Of a stretch of 64,000 nucleotides of DNA, positions 59,785 through 64,000 are shown piece after piece (position 1 is the stretch's first letter; each line of letters starts with the position of its first letter). A program made the translations under genes and the position numbers. The stretch comes from Pseudomonas viridiflava. GTDB lineage: Bacteria; Pseudomonadota; Gammaproteobacteria; Pseudomonadales; Pseudomonadaceae. The notes under the pieces are model-generated. The model made no database searches, was not told where the DNA came from, and worked only from the letters and a program-made list of their open reading frames with translations. The stretch is from the NCBI RefSeq assembly GCF_900589395.1, contig NZ_UUIS01000025.1:140965-204964 (forward strand). Direction: 5' to 3'.

Positions 59785-59817
59785 TCTATTTGCAATTTGG
59801 CCTGAAGGCCAAGATAA

Positions 59818-60846
<1,029 letters not shown>

Positions 60847-60865
60847 GTTCTCGGTGCTTTGAAAG

Positions 60866-60892
60866 AACGCGGCCCATGGGCCGCGTTTTTTC
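60866..60892 (+). terminator. Terminator of the ilv operon
   Basis: A 10-bp stem (AACGCGGCCC / GGGCCGCGTT) with a minimal loop, followed by TTTTTT, about 20 bases after the ilvC stop. Confidence 0.92.
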
Positions 60893-61046
60893 GTTATGGC
60901 AGGTAGGACGTGTCTCTGGTCGCTTTGTATGGGGCGTGCTGCAAGGTCAATGGCACGCGCATCTGGTATAAAGCTGCATCGTCTGTTGCCGAACCCTCGT
61001 GGCAGACACCTGTCCAACTTTTTCAAACCGCTGCAAGGTAATTTTC

Positions 61047-61895
61047 ATGAGCGAACGTCCTGAGGAGTCCCGCAAGGGTTCCGACGCCGAAAGCCTGCTA
61101 CCGATCGATGAGCACGTGGAAGAGGGGCATGATGCCGAAGGACGCAAAGTCCGTCACCGTGGCATCTATCTGCTGCCAAACCTGTTCACCACGGCCAATC
61201 TGTTCGCAGGCTTTTATTCCATCATCAGTTCCATGAGTGCCCAGAGCGCAATGAGCGCAGGCGATGCGGCAGGGGCGAGCAAGTATTTTGCCTTCGCCGC
61301 CATCGCCATTTTCATTGCCATGGTGCTCGACGGCCTCGACGGCCGAGTGGCGCGCATGACCAACACCCAAAGCGCCTTCGGTGCCGAGTACGACTCGCTG
61401 TCGGACATGGTGGCTTTCGGCGTGGCACCGGCCTTGCTGGCATTCGGCTGGGCCCTGGGTGACATGGGCAAGGTCGGCTGGATGGTCGCCTTCATCTATG
61501 TGGCTGGCGCGGCCTTGCGTCTGGCGCGCTTCAATACCCAGGTAGGCACGGCCGACAAGCGCTACTTCATCGGCCTTGCCAGTCCGGCGGCGGCCGGTGT
61601 CGTGGCCGGTGTGGTCTGGGCGTTCAGCGATTTCGGCATCCAGGGCTCCAAGCTGTCCTTCCTGGTGGCCTTGCTGGTCGCTGCCGCCGGCATGCTGATG
61701 GTCAGCAATATCAAGTACAACAGCTTCAAGGAGCTGGATCTCAAGGGGCGCGTGCCCTTCGTGGCCATTCTGGTGGTGGTGCTGGTGTTCGCTGTGGTGT
61801 TCAGTGATCCACCGCGCATCCTTCTGCTGATTTTCCTGGCGTACGCGCTTTCAGGTCCTGTTCAGTATTTGCTGCGTCTACGCCGACGCAAGTGA
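61047..61895 (+). CDS. pssA: Phosphatidylserine synthase (CDP-alcohol type)
   Basis: A 282-residue membrane enzyme joining CDP-diacylglycerol and serine. The CDP-alcohol signature starts DGLDGRVARM and ends EYDSLSD, giving the DG-x2-AR-x8-G-x3-D-x3-D set. Eight or so hydrophobic segments follow an acidic soluble N-terminus of ~45 residues. The ATG at 61047 follows AAGGT. It is the subclass II form common in Pseudomonas, not the E. coli type I. Confidence 0.94.
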   Translation: MSERPEESRKGSDAESLLPIDEHVEEGHDAEGRKVRHRGIYLLPNLFTTANLFAGFYSIISSMSAQSAMSAGDAAGASKYFAFAAIAIFIAMVLDGLDGRVARMTNTQSAFGAEYDSLSDMVAFGVAPALLAFGWALGDMGKVGWMVAFIYVAGAALRLARFNTQVGTADKRYFIGLASPAAAGVVAGVVWAFSDFGIQGSKLSFLVALLVAAAGMLMVSNIKYNSFKELDLKGRVPFVAILVVVLVFAVVFSDPPRILLLIFLAYALSGPVQYLLRLRRRK

Positions 61896-61958
61896 GCTGA
61901 TTTTCTGCATACTCCATGAGTCTATGGGTGAGCCTGTCACCGATGCCGTGGAGTTATC

Positions 61959-62972
61959 ATGCTGATCAAACTTCCCTCCACATCCGACTCTCGCGAGTCG
62001 GATGTCACGCCTGAATCCTTCTATCTCTCCCGCCGTGCCTTGCTGGGTGGCTCGTTGGCCATGGGCGCCATGTCTGCGTTACCGCAGTGGGCGAATGCTG
62101 CCGATCCTTCTTTATATGCTGACGTGGAGCCGAGCAAGGCGCCGGCCTGGCTGGCCGACAAGCTGGGTGCGACCCGCTGGCAAGCCATGACGGTCAAGAA
62201 TGAGACCATTACGCCTTATAAGGACGCCACTCACTACAACAACTTCTATGAATTCGGCACTGACAAGGGAGACCCGGCCAAGAATGCTGGCTCTCTGAAA
62301 ACCGAACCGTGGAGCGTGGTGATCGACGGTGAGGTCGGAAAGCCCGGGCGCTATGCTCTGGAAGACTTCGTCAAGCCTCATCAACTGGAAGAGCGGATAT
62401 ATCGGCTGCGCTGCGTAGAAGCCTGGTCGATGGTGATTCCGTGGATCGGGTTTCCGCTGGCCGAGTTGCTCAAGCAGGTCGAGCCAACGTCCAAGGCCCG
62501 TTATATCCGCTTCGAAACCCTTCAGGATCCGCAGTCCATGCCGGGCCAGCGTTCCGGCTTTGCGCTGATCGACTGGCCTTATGTCGAGGGGTTACGGCTG
62601 GATGAAGCCATGCACCCGCTGACGATCCTGGCGGTTGGCATGTATGGCCGCGAGCTGCCCAATCAGAACGGAGCACCGCTACGTCTGGTGGTGCCGTGGA
62701 AGTACGGGTTCAAGGGGGTGAAGTCCATCGTGCGCATCAGTCTGGTCAGTGAGCAGCCGAGTACCACTTGGCAGAGTATTGCTGCCAGCGAGTACGGCTT
62801 CTATGCCAACGTCAATCCGCAGGTCGATCACCCGCGCTGGAGCCAGGCGCGGGAGCGGCGTTTGCCCAGCGGCCTGTTCAGCCCCAATGTACGGCAGACC
62901 GAGATGTTCAATGGCTACGCCGAGGAAGTGGCTTCCTTGTATGCCGGTATGGATCTGCGCAAGGACTACTGA
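61959..62972 (+). CDS. msrP: Periplasmic methionine sulfoxide reductase, catalytic subunit MsrP
   Basis: A 337-residue molybdoenzyme (YedY). The Tat signal has [14 protein letters not shown]. The molybdopterin cysteine is in [11 protein letters not shown], and the family parts ERIYRLRC and [12 protein letters not shown] are clear. It repairs oxidised methionines in the periplasm. Its stop overlaps the msrQ ATG by one base (TGATG). Confidence 0.96.
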   Translation: MLIKLPSTSDSRESDVTPESFYLSRRALLGGSLAMGAMSALPQWANAADPSLYADVEPSKAPAWLADKLGATRWQAMTVKNETITPYKDATHYNNFYEFGTDKGDPAKNAGSLKTEPWSVVIDGEVGKPGRYALEDFVKPHQLEERIYRLRCVEAWSMVIPWIGFPLAELLKQVEPTSKARYIRFETLQDPQSMPGQRSGFALIDWPYVEGLRLDEAMHPLTILAVGMYGRELPNQNGAPLRLVVPWKYGFKGVKSIVRISLVSEQPSTTWQSIAASEYGFYANVNPQVDHPRWSQARERRLPSGLFSPNVRQTEMFNGYAEEVASLYAGMDLRKDY

Positions 62973-63574
62973 TGCGTTACGGATTATGGCGGGCAAGTGT
63001 TTTTCTGATGGCGTTGGCGTTTCCGGTCTTCTGGCTTTATCAGGCCTGGAGTCTTGCTCTGGGGCCGGACCCTGGCAAGGTGTTGGTGGATCGATTGGGG
63101 CTGGGGACGTTGATCCTGCTTCTGATCACCCTGAGTGTCACCCCCTTGCAACGGTTGAGCGGGTGGGCGGGGTGCATGGCAGTGCGTCGGCAGCTGGGAT
63201 TGTGGTGTTTTGCCTATGCGCTGCTGCACCTCAGTGTTTATGCGCTGTTTATCCTGGGGCTGGATTGGGGACAGCTCGGCGTCGAGCTGGTGAAGCGGCC
63301 TTACATTATTGTCGGGGCGCTGGCGCTGATTGGCTTGCTGGCTCTGGCAGTGACGTCCAACCGTTACAGTCAGCGTCGTCTTGGGCGCCGCTGGCGAAGA
63401 CTTCACCAACTGATTTACGTGATTCTTATTCTGGGCCTGGTGCATATGCTGTGGATCGTGCGCGCCGATCTTGAAGAGTGGTCAGTCTATGCAGGTATGG
63501 GGGCATTTTTGTTGATGCTGCGTATCCCTTATATAGCCCGCAGAATCCCGCGCTTGTTGAAGGTTCAGCGATAA
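62972..63574 (+). CDS. msrQ: Haem-binding membrane subunit MsrQ
   Basis: A 200-residue protein (YedZ) with six hydrophobic segments and histidines for haem ([31 protein letters not shown]). It passes electrons to MsrP. The ATG at 62972 lies right in the msrP stop. The 68 residues upstream in the open frame are inside msrP. Confidence 0.95.
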   Translation: MRYGLWRASVFLMALAFPVFWLYQAWSLALGPDPGKVLVDRLGLGTLILLLITLSVTPLQRLSGWAGCMAVRRQLGLWCFAYALLHLSVYALFILGLDWGQLGVELVKRPYIIVGALALIGLLALAVTSNRYSQRRLGRRWRRLHQLIYVILILGLVHMLWIVRADLEEWSVYAGMGAFLLMLRIPYIARRIPRLLKVQR

Positions 63575-63598
63575 GTGACAGTTTTTTGAAATTAAGTG

Positions 63599-63626
63599 TT
63601 GACGCCCTGTCTCAGCGCTCTATAAT
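63599..63626 (+). promoter_or_regulatory. rRNA operon promoter P1
   Basis: TTGACG (63599-63604), a 16-base spacer, TATAAT (63621-63626), then a GCGCACC discriminator. First of three promoters in tandem before the rRNA genes. Confidence 0.85.
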
Positions 63627-63740
63627 GCGCACCATTCCCGCCGCGGAAGAAACTGAAAACTCCTTGAAGATCAATGAGTTGGATAAGAAATCGGCGAGGG
63701 GGTGGTGCTGGCCTCGGGGCCGCAGCGGTGAAAAAGGCAG

Positions 63741-63768
63741 TTGACAGCAAGTTTCAATGCTGTATTAT
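63741..63768 (+). promoter_or_regulatory. rRNA operon promoter P2
   Basis: TTGACA (63741-63746), a 16-base spacer, TATTAT (63763-63768), then TCGCCTCCC. Confidence 0.85.
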
Positions 63769-63860
63769 TCGCCTCCCGCTGATGAGTTGATTGAAAGATC
63801 GCTCGGCGCGCAAGTGATGGAAGTTGCAGAGTTGCTCTGAAAACTTCCGAAAATAATCAC

Positions 63861-63888
63861 TTGACACGTTACGCAGGCGCTGTAGAAT
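63861..63888 (+). promoter_or_regulatory. rRNA operon promoter P3
   Basis: TTGACA (63861-63866), a 16-base spacer, TAGAAT (63883-63888), then a GCGCGCC discriminator. It has the same -35, -10 and spacer as the tRNA promoter at 11569. Confidence 0.87.
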
Positions 63889-63897
63889 GCGCGCCTC

Positions 63898-63934
63898 GGT
63901 TGAAGCGAACAGCTCAACCAACCGCTCTTTAACA
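63898..63934 (+). promoter_or_regulatory. rRNA antitermination boxB and boxA
   Basis: A hairpin GGTTGA ... TCAACC (63898-63919, boxB-like) is followed by CGCTCTTTAACA (63923-63934), a good boxA. These load the Nus/Sub antitermination complex. The 16S rRNA gene should begin beyond the window end. The whole 63575-64000 stretch is this control region. Confidence 0.88.
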
Positions 63935-64000
63935 ATTGAATCAAGCAATTCGTGTGGGTGCTTGCGGTGTCAGACTGAGAGTCAACTGATTATCAGCAAC

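Overview
The window is chromosomal DNA of a Pseudomonas outside the P. aeruginosa group, probably of the P. putida/P. fluorescens lineage. This rests on the gene order (pilY1-pilE, thiO, pilR-pilS, bamD, rluD-pgeF, clpB; pilD-pilC-pilB/pilA; acs, pgi, panC-panB, folK-pcnB, crcZ, cbrB-cbrA; ilv, pssA, msrP-msrQ, rrn), on the sRNAs CrcZ and PrrF, on high GC coding DNA, and on repeated palindromes (REP/REPIN) of the GTAGGAGCGCGC and GTGGGAGG types. The organism is inferred from content, not from a database match.

Layout. 1-5.5 kb: the end of the type IV pilus minor pilin/adhesin cluster, glycine oxidase, and the PilS-PilR two-component system. 5.6-12.2 kb: bamD, then rluD-pgeF and heat-shock clpB, then a tRNA cluster (Asn-Pro-Lys-Pro). 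12.3-16.0 kb: an overlapping pair of superfamily 1 helicases that I read as an accessory, possibly defensive, cassette inserted beside the tRNAs. 16.2-19.5 kb: ndh, a MOSC protein, a DUF1780 protein and a small exported protein. 19.5-19.95 kb: a REP array. 20-26.8 kb: yacG-coaE-pilD-pilC-pilB, with pilA and an AT-richer O-antigen-ligase-like gene (tfpO type, pilin glycosylation) on the other strand. 26.9-32 kb: a variable stretch (cupin, amino-acid permease, LysE exporter, AraC regulator, DUF2236 protein) with REPINs in it. 32.3-50.9 kb: core metabolism and regulation (acs, pgi, pantothenate and folate genes, poly(A) polymerase, CbrA/CbrB with CbrX and CrcZ, gluQ, dksA, an aminotransferase, sfsA, a ferredoxin-like protein, deoC). 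50.9-56.7 kb: PrrF, a pentapeptide protein, a kinase fusion, PBP1b and its lipoprotein activator. 57.5-63.6 kb: ilvB-ilvH-ilvC, pssA, msrP-msrQ. The window ends in the promoter and antitermination region of an rRNA operon.

Connections. PilS/PilR (3-5 kb) should control the sigma-54 promoter of pilA at 24.84 kb, and I see a perfect GTGACA-N5-TGTCAC palindrome upstream of it. CbrA/CbrB should drive the sigma-54 promoter of the CrcZ sRNA at 40.77 kb, which sequesters Hfq/Crc to relieve catabolite repression. PrrF is under a Fur box. The tRNA and rRNA promoters have GC-rich discriminators, typical of control by DksA/ppGpp, and dksA is also in the window.

The observations most worth following are the two-helicase cassette, the pilA-tfpO pair in which the pilin ends in serine, the extended ~204-bp inverted-repeat form of the REPIN, REPIN stem variants and a chimeric REPIN, and a possible ilv leader peptide.
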